A stretch of 64,000 bases of DNA from positions 27,465,650-27,529,649 of the forward strand of contig NC_079887.1 in the NCBI RefSeq assembly GCF_029227915.1, in the 5' to 3' direction. Each line of letters starts with the position of its first letter. Position 1 is the first letter of the stretch. Below the pieces are notes generated by a model that did not search any database, was not told the DNA's origin, and saw only the letters and a list, made by a program, of their open reading frames with translations. The translations under genes and the position numbers were made by a program. Of the stretch, positions 45,519 to 58,202 are shown in pieces. The stretch comes from Hydractinia symbiolongicarpus (Eukaryota; Cnidaria; Hydrozoa; Anthoathecata; Hydractiniidae).

Positions 45519-47730
45519 TTTAATCGCCGGCAAACGAAATCCCGCGTTTTCCCGTAAATCCGGGGCTTGGCCCGTATAGTCGAATGTATACAAAGAAAGT
45601 ACCCAGGGAGTAAACTCATTTCCCGAACGATTTTTTATATTATTTTTTTACCACTAAACGCATGAGACTTGTAGTTTTCAAAAATATTATCATATTTGAT
45701 GTGACGCTGAATAAAAGAAGTTTAATCGCCGGCAAACGAAAATCCGCGATTTCCCGTAAATCCCGGACTCGGCCCGTATAGTCAAAAGTATACAAAGAAA
45801 GTACCCAGGGAGTAAACTCATTTCCCGAACGATTTTTGAAAATATTTTTTTACCACTAAAACGCATGAGACTTGTAGTTTTCAAAAATGTTTTCATTTTG
45901 GATGAGACGCTGAATAAAAGCAGTTTAATCGCCGGCAAACGAAAACCTGCGATTTCCCTAAATCCCGGACTCGGCCCGTATAGTCAAAAGTATACAAAGA
46001 AAGTACCCAGGGAGTAAACTCATTTCCCGAACGATTTTTTAAATTATTTTTTCACCACTAAAACGCATGAGACTTGTAGTTTTCAAAAATGTTTTCATTT
46101 TTGATGAGACGCTGAATAAAAGAAGTTTAATCGCCGGCAAACGAAAACCCGCGATTTCCCGTAAATCCCGGGCTTGGCCCGTATAGTCAAAAGTATACAA
46201 AGAAAGTACCCAGGGAGTAAACTCATTTCCCGAACGATTTTTTATATTATTTTTTTACCACTAAACGCATGAGACTTGTAGTTTTCAAAAATATTATCAT
46301 ATTTGATGAGACGCTGAATAAAAGAAGTTTAATCGCCGGCAAACGAAAACCCGCGATTTCCCGTAAATCCCGGGCTTGGCACGTATAGTCGAATGTATAC
46401 AAAGAAAGTACCCTGTGAGTAAACTCATTTCCAGAACGATTTTTTAAATTATTTTTTCACCACTAAAACGCATAAGACTTGTTGTTTTTAAAAATGTTTT
46501 CATTTTTGATGAGACGCTAAATAAAAGCAATTTAATCGCCGGCAAACGAAAACCCGCGATTTCCCGTAAATCCGGGGCTTGGCCCGTATAGTCAAAAGTA
46601 TACAAAGAAAGTACCCAGGGAGTAAACTCATTTCCCGAACGATTTTTTAAATTATTTTTTCACCACTAAAACGCATGAGACTTGTAGTTTTCAAAAATGT
46701 TTTCATTTTTGATGAGACGCTGAATAACAGCAGTTTAATCGCCGGCAAACGAAAACCTGCGATTTCCCTAAATCCCGGACTCAGCCCGTATAGTCTAAAG
46801 TATACAAAGAAAGTACCCAGGGAGTAAACTCATTTCCCGAACGATTTTTGAAATTATTTTTTCACCACTAAAACGCATGAGACTTGTAGTTTTCAAAAAT
46901 GTTTTCATTTTTGATGAGACGCTTAATGAAAGAGGTTTAATCGCCGGCAAACGAAATCCCGCGTTTTCCCGTAAATCCGGGGCTTGGCCCGTATAGTCGA
47001 ATGTATACAAAGAAAGTACCCAGGGAGTAAACTCATTTCCCGAACGATTTTTTAAATTATTTTTTCACCACTATAACGCATGAGACTTGTAGTTTTCAAA
47101 AATGTTTTCATTTTTGATGAGACGCTGAATAAAAGCAGTTTAATCGCCGGCAAACAAAAATCCGCGATTTCCCGTAAATCCCGGACTCGGCCCGTATAGT
47201 CAACGGTATACAAAGAAAGTACCCAGGGAGTAAACTCATTTCCCGAACGATTTTTGAAATTATTTTTTCACCACTAAAACGCATGAGACTTGTAGTTTTC
47301 AAAAATGTTTTCATTTTTGATGAGACGCTTAATGAAAGAGGTTTAATCGCCGGCAAACGAAATCCCGCGTTTTCCCGTAAATCCGGGGCTTGGCCCGTAT
47401 AGTCGAATGTATACAAAGAAAGTACCCAGGGAGTAAACTCATTTCCCGAACGATTTTTTAAATTTTTTTTTCACCACTAAAACGCATGAAACTTGTAGTT
47501 TTCAAAAATGTTTTCATTTTTGATGAGACGCTGAATAAAAGAAGTTTAATCGCCGGCAAACGAAAACCCGCGATTTCCCGTAAATCCAGGGCTTGGCACG
47601 TATAGTCGAATGTATACAAAGAAAGTACCCAGGGAGTAAACTCATTTCCCGAACGATTTTTTAAATTTTTTTTTCACCAATAAAACGCATGAAACTTGTA
47701 GTTTTCAAAAATGTTTTCATTTTTGATGAG
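45519..47730. repeat. Eleven-monomer higher-order unit (2229 bp), copy 2
   Basis: Anchors 45574 to 47600. Differences from copy 1 that I noticed are single bases, for example gtctaaag at 46788 against gtcaaaag at 44559, and acttgtag at 45870 against acttatag at 43641. This is one of the youngest-looking duplications in the window. Confidence 0.88.
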
Positions 47731-48208
47731 ACGCTGAATAAAAGAAGTTTAATCGCCGGCAAACGAAAATCCGCGATTTCCCGTAAATCCCGGGCTTGGC
47801 ACGTATAGTCGAATGTATACAAAGAAAGTACCCTGTGAGTAAACTCATTTCCAGAACGATTTTTTAAATTATTTTTTCACCACTAAAACGCATAAGACTT
47901 GTAGTTTTTAAAAATGTTTTCATTTTTGATGAGACGCTGAATAAAAGCAGTTTAATCGCCGGCAAACGAAAACCCGCGATTTCCCGTAAATCCGGGGCTT
48001 GGCCCGTATAGTCAAAAGTATACAAAGAAAGTACCCAGGGAGTAAACTCATTTCCCGAACGAGTTTTTAAATTATTTTTTCACCACTAAAACGCATGAGA
48101 CTTGTAGTTTTCAAAAATATTTTCATATTTGATGAGACGCTTAATGAAAGAGGTTTAATCGCCGGCAAACGAAATCCCGCGTTTTCCCGTAAATCCGGGG
48201 CTTGGCCC
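47397..48208. repeat. Four-monomer unit (812 bp), copy 1
   Basis: Anchors 47397, 47600, 47803 and 48006 recur at +812 bp. The last monomer (48006-48208) is a hybrid: shifted dyad with cgagttttt on its left, gatgagacgcttaatgaaag on its right. It overlaps the tail of the 2229-bp unit. Confidence 0.8.
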
Positions 48209-49020
48209 GTATAGTCGAATGTATACAAAGAAAGTACCCAGGGAGTAAACTCATTTCCCGAACGATTTTTTAAATTTTTTTTTCACCACTAAAACGCATG
48301 AAACTTGTAGTTTTCAAAAATGTTTTCATTTTTGATGAGACGCTGAATAAAAGAAGTTTAATCGCCGGCAAACGAAAACCCGCGATTTCCCGTAAATCCA
48401 GGGCTTGGCACGTATAGTCGAATGTATACAAAGAAAGTACCCAGGGAGTAAACTCATTTCCCGAACGATTTTTTAAATTTTTTTTTCACCAATAAAACGC
48501 ATGAAACTTGTAGTTTTCAAAAATGTTTTCATTTTTGATGAGACGCTGAATAAAAGAAGTTTAATCGCCGGCAAACGAAAATCCGCGATTTCCCGTAAAT
48601 CCCGGGCTTGGCACGTATAGTCGAATGTATACAAAGAAAGTACCCTGTGAGTAAACTCATTTCCAGAACGATTTTTTAAATTATTTTTTCACCACTAAAA
48701 CGCATAAGACTTGTAGTTTTTAAAAATGTTTTCATTTTTGATGAGACGCTGAATAAAAGCAGTTTAATCGCCGGCAAACGAAAACCCGCGATTTCCCGTA
48801 AATCCGGGGCTTGGCCCGTATAGTCAAAAGTATACAAAGAAAGTACCCAGGGAGTAAACTCATTTCCCGAACGAGTTTTTAAATTATTTTTTCACCACTA
48901 AAACGCATGAGACTTGTAGTTTTCAAAAATATTTTCATATTTGATGTGACGCTGAATAAAAGAAGTTTAATCGCCGGCAAACGAAAATCCGCGAGTTCCT
49001 GTAAATCCCGGACTCGGCCC
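48209..49020. repeat. Four-monomer unit (812 bp), copy 2
   Basis: Anchors 48209, 48412, 48615 and 48818. Here the fourth monomer keeps the unrecombined shifted-dyad form (gatgtgacgctgaataaaag). The hybrid in copy 1 therefore marks the exchange that created the duplication. Confidence 0.8.
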
Positions 49021-49223
49021 GTATAGTCAAAAGTATACAAAGAAAGTACCCAGGGAGTAAACTCATTTCCCGAACGATTTTTTAATTTATTTTTTCACCA
49101 CTAAAACGCATGAGACTTGTAGTTTTCAAAGATGTTTTCATTTTTGATGAGACGCTTAATGAAAGAGGTTTAATCGCCGGCAAACGAAATCCCGCGTTTT
49201 CCCGTAAATCCGGGGCTTGGCCC
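48615..49223. repeat. Three-monomer cassette, copy 2
   Basis: Same trio as at 42130. It carries a cgagttttt variant at 48871, shared with the unit 811 bp upstream, which places it at the end of the 812-bp tandem duplication. Confidence 0.8.
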
Positions 49224-50236
49224 GTATAGTCGAATGTATACAAAGAAAGTACCCAGGGAGTAAACTCATTTCCCGAACGATTTTTTAAATTTTTTTTTCA
49301 CCACTAAAACGCATGAAACTTGTAGTTTTCAAAAATGTTTTCATTTTTGATGAGACGCTGAATAAAAGAAGTTTAATCGCCGGCAAACGAAAACCCGCGA
49401 TTTCCTGAAAATCCAGGGCTTGGCCCGTATAGTCAAAAGTATACAAAGAAAGTACCCAGGGAGTAAACTCATTTCCCGAACGATTTTTTAAATTATTTTT
49501 TCACCACTAAAACGCATGAGACTTGTAGTTTTCAAAAATGTTTTCATTTTGGATGAGACGCTGAATAAAAGCAGTTTAATCGCCGGCAAACGAAATCCCG
49601 CGTTTTCCCGTAAATCCGGGGCTTGGCCCGTATAGTCGAATGTATACAAAGAAAGTACCCAGGGAGTAAACTCATTTCCCGAACGATTTTTTATATTATT
49701 TTTTTACCACTAAACGCATGAGACTTGTAGTTTTCAAAAATATTATCATATTTGATGTGACGCTGAATAAAAGAAGTTTAATCGCCGGCAAACGAAAATC
49801 CGCGATTTCCCGTAAATCCCGGACTCGGCCCGTATAGTCAAAAGTATACAAAGAAAGTACCCAGGGAGTAAACTCATTTCCCGAACGATTTTTGAAAATA
49901 TTTTTTCACCACTAAAACGCATGAGACTTGTAGTTTTCAAAAATGTTTTCATTTTGGATGAGACGCTGAATAAAAGCAGTTTAATCGCCGGCAAACGAAA
50001 ACCTGCGATTTCCATAAATCCCGGACTCAGCCCGTATAGTCAAAAGTATACAAAGAAAGTACCCAGGGAGTAAACTCATTTCCAGAACGATTTTTTAAAT
50101 TATTTTTTCACCACTAAAACGCATAAGACTTGTAATTTTTAAAAATGTTTTCATTTTTGATGAGACGCTGAATAAAAGAAGTTTAATCGCCGGCAAACGA
50201 AAACCCGCGATTTCCCGTAAATCCCGGGCTTGGCCC

Positions 50237-52872
50237 GTATAGTCAAAAGTATACAAAGAAAGTACCCTGTGAGTAAACTCATTTCCAAAACGATTTTTTA
50301 ATTTATTCTTTCACCACTAAAACGCATAAGACTTGTAGTTTTCAAAAATGTTTTCATTTTTGATGAGACGCTGAATAAAAGAAGTTTAATCGCCGGCAAA
50401 CGAAAACCCGCGATTTCCTGTAAATCCAGGGCTTGGCCCGTATAGTCAAAAGTATACAAAGAAAGTACCCAGGGAGTAAACTCATTTCCCGAACGATTTT
50501 TTAAATTATTTTTTCACCACTAAAACGCATGAGACTTGTAGTTTTCAAAAATGTTTTCATTTTGGATGAGACGCTGAATAAAAGCAGTTTAATCGCCGGC
50601 AAACGAAAACCTGCGATTTCCCTAAATCCCGGACTCGGCCCGTATAGTCAAAAGTATACAAAGAAAGTACCCAGGGAGTAAACTCATTTCCAGAACGATT
50701 TTTTAAATTATTTTTTCACCACTAAAACGCATAAGACTTGTAATTTTTAAAAATGTTTTCATTTTTGATGAGACGCTGAATAAAAGAAGTTTAATCGCCG
50801 GCAAACAAAAACCCGCGATTTCCCGTAAATCCCGGGCTTGGCCCGTATAGTCAAAAGTATACAAAGAAAGTACCCAGGGAGTAAACTCATTTCCCGAACG
50901 ATTTTTTATATTATTTTTTTACCACTAAACGCATGAGACTTGTAGTTTTCAAAAATATTATCATATTTGATGAGACGCTGAATAAAAGAAGTTTAATCGC
51001 CGGCAAACGAAAACCCGCGATTCCCCGTAAATCCCGGGCTTGGCACGTATAGTCGAATGTATACAAAGAAAGTACCCTGTGAGTAAACTCATTTCCAGAA
51101 CGATTTTTTAAATTATTTTTTCACCAGTAAAACGCATAAGACTTGTTGTTTTTAAAAATGTTTTCATTTTTGATGAGACGCTGAATAAAAGCAGTTTAAT
51201 CGCCGGCAAACGAAAACCCGCGATTTCCCGTAAATCCGGGGCTTGGCCCGTATAGTCAAAAGTATACAAATAAAGTACCCAGGGAGTAAACTCATTTCCC
51301 GAACGATTTTTTAAATTATTTTTTCACCACTAAAACGCACGAGACTTGTAGTTTTCAAAAATGTTTTCATTTTTGATGAGACGCTGAATAAAAGCAGTTT
51401 AATCGCTGGCAAACGAAAACCTGCGATTTCCCTAAATCCCGGACTCAGCCCGTATAGTCAAAAGTATACAAAGAAAGTACCCAGGGAGTAAACTCATTTC
51501 CCGAACGATTTTTGAAATTATTTTTTCACCACTAAAACGCATGAGACTTGTAGTTTTTAAAAATGTTTTCATTTTTGATGAGACGCTTAATGAAAGAGGT
51601 TTAATCGCCGGCAAACGAAATCCCGCGTTTTCCCGTAAATCCGGGGCTTGGCCCGTATAGTCGAATGTATACAAAGAAAGTACCCAGGGAGTAAACTCAT
51701 TTCCCGAACGATTTTTTAAATTATTTTTTCACCACTATAACGCATGAGACTTGTAGTTTTCAAAAATGTTTTCATTTTTGATGAGACGCTGAATAAAAGC
51801 AGTTTAATCGCCGGCAAACGAAAATCCGCGATTTCCCGTAAATCCCGGACTCGGCCCGTATAGTCAACGGTATACAAAGAAAGTACCCAGGGAGTAAACT
51901 CATTTCCCGAACGATTTTTGAAATTATTTTTTCACCACTAAAACGCATGAGACTTGTAGTTTTCAAAAATGTTTTCATTTTTGATGAGACGCTTAATGAA
52001 AGAGGTTTAATCGCCGGCAAACGAAATCCCGCGTTTTCCCGTAAATCCGGGGCTTCGCCCGTATAGTCGAATGTATACAAAGAAAGTACCCAGGGAGTAA
52101 ACTCATTTCCCGAACGATTTTTTAATTTTTTTTTTCACCACTAAAACGCATGAAACTTGTAGTTTTCAAAAATGTTTTCATTTTTGATGAGACGCTGAAT
52201 AAAAGAAGTTTAATCGCCGGCAAACGAAAACCCGCGATTTCCCGTAAATCCCGGGCTTGGCACGTATAGTCGAATGTATACAAAGAAAGTACCCAGGGAG
52301 TAAACTCATTTCCCGAACGATTTTTTAAATTTTTTTTTCACCACTAAAACGCATGAAACTTGTAGTTTTCAAAAATGTTTTCATTTTTGATGAGACGCTG
52401 AATAAAAGAAGTTTAATCGCCGGCAAACGAAAATCCGCGATTTCCCGTAAATCCCGGGCTTGGCACGTATAGTCGAATGTATACAAAGAAAGTACCCTGT
52501 GAGTAAACTCATTTCCAGAACGATTTTTTAAATTATTTTTTCACCACTAAAACGCATAAGACTTGTAGTTTTTAAAAATGTTTTCATTTTTGATGAGACG
52601 CTGAATAAAAGCAGTTTAATCGCCGGCAAACGAAAACCCGCGATTTCCCGTAAATCCAGGGCTTGGCCCGTATAGTCAAAAGTATACAAAGAAAGCACCC
52701 AGGGAGTAAACTCATTTCCCGAACGATTTTTTAAATTATTTTTTCACCACTAAAACGCATGAGACTTGTAGTTTTCAAAAATATTTTCATATTTGATGTG
52801 ACGCTGAATAAAAGAAGTTTAATCGCCGGCAAACGAAAACCCGCGATTTCCCGTAAATCCCGGGCTTGGCCC
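50237..52872. repeat. Thirteen-monomer higher-order unit (2636 bp), copy 1
   Basis: Anchors 50237 to 52061 recur at +2636 bp. Shared rare markers are ggcaaacaaaaac (50811/53447), gattccccg (51020/53656), aaataaagtaccc (51269/53905) and actataacgc. The last anchors (52264, 52467, 52670) match at +3447 because copy 2 has an extra 811 bp. Confidence 0.85.
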
Positions 52873-54087
52873 GTATAGTCAAAAGTATACAAAGAAAGTA
52901 CCCTGTGAGTAAACTCATTTCCAAAACGATTTTTTAAATTATTCTTTCACCACTAAAACGCATAAGACTTGTAGTTTTCAAAAATGTTTTCATTTTTGAT
53001 GAGACGCTGAATAAAAGAAGTTTAATCGCCGGCAAACGAAAACCCGCGATTTCCTGTAAATCCAGGGCTTGGCCCGTATAGTCAAAAGTATACAAAGAAA
53101 GTACCCAGGGAGTAAACTCATTTCCCGAACGATTTTTTAAATTATTTTTTCACCACTAAAACGCATGAGACTTGTAGTTTTCAAAAATGTTTTCATTTTG
53201 GATGAGACGCTGAATAAAAGCAGTTTAATCGCCGGCAAACGAAAACCTGCGATTTCCCTAAATCCCGGACTCGGCCCGTATAGTCAAAAGTATACAAAGA
53301 AAGTACCCAGGGAGTAAACTCATTTCCAGAACGATTTTTTAAATTATTTTTTCACCACTAAAACGCATAAGACTTGTAATTTTTAAAAATGTTTTCATTT
53401 TTGATGAGACGCTGAATAAAAGAAGTTTAATCGCCGGCAAACAAAAACCCGCGATTTCCCGTAAATCCCGGGCTTGGCCCGTATAGTCAAAAGTATACAA
53501 AGAAAGTACCCAGGGAGTAAACTCATTTCCCGAACGATTTTTTATATTATTTTTTTACCACTAAACGCATGAGACTTGTAGTTTTCAAAAATATTATCAT
53601 ATTTGATGAGACGCTGAATAAAAGAAGTTTAATCGCCGGCAAACGAAAACCCGCGATTCCCCGTAAATCCCGGGCTTGGCACGTATAGTCGAATGTATAC
53701 AAAGAAAGTACCCTGTGAGTAAACTCATTTCCAGAACGATTTTTTAAATTATTTTTTCACCACTAAAACGCATAAGACTTGTTGTTTTTAAAAATGTTTT
53801 CATTTTTGATGAGACGCTGAATAAAAGCAGTTTAATCGCCGGCAAACGAAAACCCGCGATTTCCCGTAAATCCGGGGCTTGGCCCGTATAGTCAAAAGTA
53901 TACAAATAAAGTACCCAGGGAGTAAACTCATTTCCCGAACGATTTTTTAAATTATTTTTTCACCACTAAAACGCATGATACTTGTAGTTTTCAAAAATGT
54001 TTTCATTTTTGATGAGACGCTGAATAAAAGCAGTTTAATCGCCGGCAAACGAAAACCTGCGATTTCCCTAAATCCCGGACTCAGCCC

Positions 54088-54898
54088 GTATAGTCAAAAG
54101 TATACAAAGAAAGTACCCAGGGAGTAAACTCATTTCCCGAACGATTTTTGAAATTATTTTTTCACCACTAAAACGCATGAGACTTGTAGTTTTTAAAAAT
54201 GTTTTCATTTTTGATGAGACGCTTAATGAAAGAGGTTTAATCGCCGGCAAACGAAATCCCGCGTTTTCCCGTAAATCCGGGGCTTGGCCCGTAAAGTCGA
54301 ATGTATACAAAGAAAGTACCCAGGGAGTAAACTCATTTCCCGAACGATTTTTTAAATTATTTTTTCACCACTATAACGCATGAGACTTGTAGTTTTCAAA
54401 AATGTTTTCATTTTTGATGAGACGCTGAATAAAAGCAGTTTAATCGCCGGCAAACGAAAATCCGCGATTTCCCGTAAATCCCGGACTCGGCCCGTATAGT
54501 CAACGGTATACAAAGAAAGTACCCAGGGAGTAAACTCATTTCCCGAACGATTTTTGAAATTATTTTTTCACCACTAAAACGCATGAGACTTGTAGTTTTC
54601 AAAAATGTTTTCATTTTTGATGAGACGCTTAATGAAAGAGGTTTAATCGCCGGCAAACGAAATCCCGCGTTTTCCCGTAAATCCGGGGCTTGGCCCGTAT
54701 AGTCGAATGTATACAAAGAAAGTACCCAGGGAGTAAACTCATTTCCCGAACGATTTTTTAAATTTTTTTTTCACCACTAAAACGCATGAAACTTGTAGTT
54801 TTCAAAAATGTTTTCATTTTTGATGAGACGCTGAATAAAAGCAGTTTAATCGCCGGCAAACGAAAACCTGCGATTTCCCTAAATCCCGGACTCAGCCC
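54088..54898. repeat. Nested four-monomer duplication (811 bp), copy 1
   Basis: Anchors 54088, 54291, 54494 and 54697 recur at +811 bp. Both copies have the GTAAAG anchor (54291/55102), which is absent at the matching place in the first 13-mer (51655), so the mutation came between the two duplications. Confidence 0.88.
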
Positions 54899-55709
54899 GT
54901 ATAGTCAAAAGTATACAAAGAAAGTACCCAGGGAGTAAACTCATTTCCCGAACGATTTTTGAAATTATTTTTTCACCACTAAAACGCATGAGACTTGTAG
55001 TTTTTAAAAATGTTTTCATTTTTGATGAGACGCTTAATGAAAGAGGTTTAATCGCCGGCAAACGAAATCCCGCGTTTTCCCGTAAATCCGGGGCTTGGCC
55101 CGTAAAGTCGAATGTATACAAAGAAAGTACCCAGGGAGTAAACTCATTTCCCGAACGATTTTTTAAATTATTTTTTCACCACTATAACGCATGAGACTTG
55201 TAGTTTTCAAAAATGTTTTCATTTTTGATGAGACGCTGAATAAAAGCAGTTTAATCGCCGGCAAACGAAAATCCGCGATTTCCCGTAAATCCCGGACTCG
55301 GCCCGTATAGTCAACGGTATACAAAGAAAGTACCCAGGGAGTAAACTCATTTCCCGAACGATTTTTGAAATTATTTTTTCACCACTAAAACGCATGAGAC
55401 TTGTAGTTTTCAAAAATGTTTTCATTTTTGATGAGACGCTTAATGAAAGAGGTTTAATCGCCGGCAAACGAAATCCCGCGTTTTCCCGTAAATCCGGGGC
55501 TTGGCCCGTATAGTCGAATGTATACAAAGAAAGTACCCAGGGAGTAAACTCATTTCCCGAACGATTTTTTAAATTTTTTTTTCACCACTAAAACGCATGA
55601 AACTTGTAGTTTTCAAAAATGTTTTCATTTTTGATGAGACGCTGAATAAAAGAAGTTTAATCGCCGGCAAACGAAAACCCGCGATTTCCCGTAAATCCCG
55701 GGCTTGGCA
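54899..55709. repeat. Nested four-monomer duplication (811 bp), copy 2
   Basis: Anchors 54899, 55102, 55305 and 55508. I saw no differences from copy 1 over most of its length. The junction monomer 54697-54898 is a hybrid of a gcatgaaac start and a box-poor ctcagcccg end. Confidence 0.88.
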
Positions 55710-55913
55710 CGTATAGTCGAATGTATACAAAGAAAGTACCCAGGGAGTAAACTCATTTCCCGAACGATTTTTTAAATTTTTTTTTCACCACTAAAACGCA
55801 TGAAACTTGTAGTTTTCAAAAATGTTTTCATTTTTGATGAGACGCTGAATAAAAGAAGTTTAATCGCCGGCAAACGAAAATCCGCGATTTCCCGTAAATC
55901 CCGGGCTTGGCAC

Positions 55914-56116
55914 GTATAGTCGAATGTATACAAAGAAAGTACCCTGTGAGTAAACTCATTTCCAGAACGATTTTTTAAATTATTTTTTCACCACTAAAAC
56001 GCATAAGACTTGTAGTTTTTAAAAATGTTTTCATTTTTGATGAGACGCTGAATAAAAGCAGTTTAATCGCCGGCAAACGAAAACCCGCGATTTCCCGTAA
56101 ATCCGGGGCTTGGCCC
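55914..56116 (+). repeat. Monomer type with CCCTGTGAG, GCATAAGAC and TTAAAAATG dyad
   Basis: A linked set of changes: gtcgaatg spacer, ccctgtgag instead of cccagggag, ttccagaacg instead of ttcccgaacg, gcataagac instead of gcatgagac, and the TTAAAAATG left dyad arm. gcataagac removes the ATG of the short plus-strand frame found in other monomers. The linkage of five or more distant positions shows that exchange normally moves long segments rather than single sites. A gttgttttt subtype appears at 44154, 46383, 51047, 53683 and 61700. Confidence 0.7.
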
Positions 56117-56319
56117 GTATAGTCAAAAGTATACAAAGAAAGCACCCAGGGAGTAAACTCATTTCCCGAACGATTTTTTAAATTATTTTTTCACCACTAA
56201 AACGCATGAGACTTGTAGTTTTCAAAAATATTTTCATATTTGATGTGACGCTGAATAAAAGAAGTTTAATCGCCGGCAAACGAAAATCCGCGAGTTCCTG
56301 TAAATCCCGGACTCGGCCC
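56117..56319 (+). repeat. Monomer type with AT-shifted dyad (TCAAAAATA...CATATTTGA)
   Basis: This type has the dyad change together with GATGTGACGC and an end reading gagttcctgtaaatc before ccggactcgg. Close matches precede anchors 37340, 37746, 39095, 42536, 49021, 56320, 60280 and 63526. The TTAT-spacer relatives occur near 20241, 21457, 39411, 42847, 43456 and 45685. The changes in the two arms do not restore pairing with each other, so they are not compensatory. The type is an obligate member of the recurring three-monomer cassette described at 42130. Confidence 0.75.
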
Positions 56320-57339
56320 GTATAGTCAAAAGTATACAAAGAAAGTACCCAGGGAGTAAACTCATTTCCCGAACGATTTTTTAATTTATTTTTTCACCAC
56401 TAAAACGCATGAGACTTGTAGTTTTCAAAAATGTTTTCATTTTTGATGAGACGCTTAATGAAAGAGGTTTAATCGCCGGCAAACGAAATCCCGCGTTTTC
56501 CCGTAAATCCGGGGCTTGGCCCGTATAGTCGAATGTATACAAAGAAAGTACCCAGGGAGTAAACTCATTTCCCGAACGATTTTTTAAATTTTTTTTTCAC
56601 CACTAAAACGCATGAAACTTGTAGTTTTCAAAAATGTTTTCATTTTTGATGAGACGCTGAATAAAAGAAGTTTAATCGCCGGCAAACGAAAACCCGCGAT
56701 TTCCCGTAAATCACGGGCTTGGCACGTATAGTCGAATGTATACAAAGAAAGTACCCAGGGAGTAAACTCATTTCCCGAACAATTTTTTAAATTTTTTTTT
56801 CACCACTAAATCGCATGAAACTTGTAGTTTTCAAAAATGTTTTCATTTTTGATGAGACGCTGAATAAAAGAAGTTTAATCGCCGGCAAACGAAAATCCGC
56901 GATTTCCCGTAAATCCCGGACTCGGCCCGTATAGTCAAAAGTATACAAAGAAAGTGCCCAGGGAGTAAACTCATTTCCCGAACGATTTTTGAAAATATTT
57001 TTTCACCACTAAAACGCATGAGACTTGTAGTTTTCAAAAATGTTTTCATTTTGGATGAGACGCTGAATAAAAGCAGTTTTATCGCCGGCAAACGAAAATC
57101 TGCGATTTCCCGTAAATCCCGGACTCGGCCCGTATAGTAAACGGTATACAAAGAAAGTACCCAGGGAGTAAACTCATTTCCCGAACGATTTTTGAAATTA
57201 TTTTTTCACCACTAAAACGCATGAGACTTGTAGTTTTAAAAAATGTTTTCATTTTTGATGAGACGCTTAATGAAAGAGGTTTAATCGCCGGCAAACGAAA
57301 TCCCGCGTTTTCCCGTAAATCCGGGGCTTGGCCCGTATA
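56320..57339. repeat. Stretch of five single monomers between larger units
   Basis: It contains the taatttattt unit closing the cassette, gcatgaaac units (one with ccactaaatcgc at 56810), a tgaaaatatt unit with gtgcccag, and a gtaaacgg spacer at 57132. The parts match other zone F monomers but not as one block. Confidence 0.65.
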
Positions 57340-58202
57340 GTCGAATGTATACAAAGAAAGTACCCAGGGAGTAAACTCATTTCCCGAACGATTTTTTAAA
57401 TTTTTTTTTCACCATTAAAACGCATGAAACTTGTAGTTTCCAAAAATGTTTTCATTTTTGATGAGACGCTGAATAAAAGAAGTTTAATCGCCGGCAAACG
57501 AAAACCCGCGATTTCCCGTAAATCCCGGGCTTGGCACGTATAGTCGAATGTATACAAAGAAAGTACCCAGGGAGTAAACTCATTTCCCGAACGATTTTTT
57601 AAATTTTTTTTTCACCACTAAAACGCATGAAACTTATAGTTTTCAAAAATGTTTTCATTTTTGATGAGACGCTGAATAAAAGAAGTTTAATCGCCGGCAA
57701 ACGAAAATCCGCGATTTCCCGTAAATCCCGGGCTTGGCACGTATAGTCGAATGTATACAAAGAAAGTACCCTGTGAGTAAACTCATTTCCAGAACGATTT
57801 TTTAAATTATTTTTTCACCACTAAAACGCATAAGACTTGTAGTTTTTAAAAATGTTTTCATTTTTGATGAGACGCTGAATAAAAGCAGTTTAATCGCCGG
57901 CAAACGAAAACCCGCGATTTCCCGTAAATCCGGGGCTTGGCACGTATAGTCAAAAGTATACAAAGAAAGTACCCAGGGAGTAAACTCATTTCCCGAACGA
58001 TTTTTTAAATTATTTTTTCACCACTAAAACGCATGAGACTTGTAGTTTTCAAAAATATTTTCATATTTGATGTGACGCTGAATAAAAGAAGTTTAATCGC
58101 CGGCAAATGTTTTCATTTTTGATGAGACGCTGAATAAAAGAAGTTTAATCGCCGGCAAACGAAAACCCGCGATTTCCCGTAAATCCCGGGCTTGGCACGT
58201 AT
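57340..58202. repeat. 863-bp tandem unit (4.25 monomers), copy 1
   Basis: Anchors 57335, 57538, 57741 and 57944 match 58199, 58401, 58604 and 58807. The non-integer length comes from the 255-bp composite. A shared gtagtttcc (57437/58300) and acttatag confirm the copy. Confidence 0.85.
57944..58198 (+). repeat. Composite monomer with ~151-bp deletion (copy 1), 255 bp
   Basis: gccggcaaa is joined to tgttttcattt at 58107/58108, removing about 151 bp from a two-monomer stretch. Both parents have AAA at the breakpoint (ggcAAAcg and caaAAAtg after shifting), so short homology is possible. The upstream part is the shifted-dyad type. The next copy is 863 bp further on. Confidence 0.85.

Larger units (their letters stand above)
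52873..56319. repeat. Thirteen-monomer unit copy 2, enlarged to seventeen (3447 bp)
   Basis: It is the same order as copy 1 until 54697; then a four-monomer block is repeated, after which the order of copy 1 resumes at 55711. The nested duplication is younger than the 2636-bp duplication. Confidence 0.85.
55914..56522. repeat. Three-monomer cassette, copy 3
   Basis: Same trio. It shares with 52467-52840 a gcacccag variant in the second monomer (56140 and 52695). It is followed by gcatgaaac units, as at 59874 and 63120. Confidence 0.8.
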
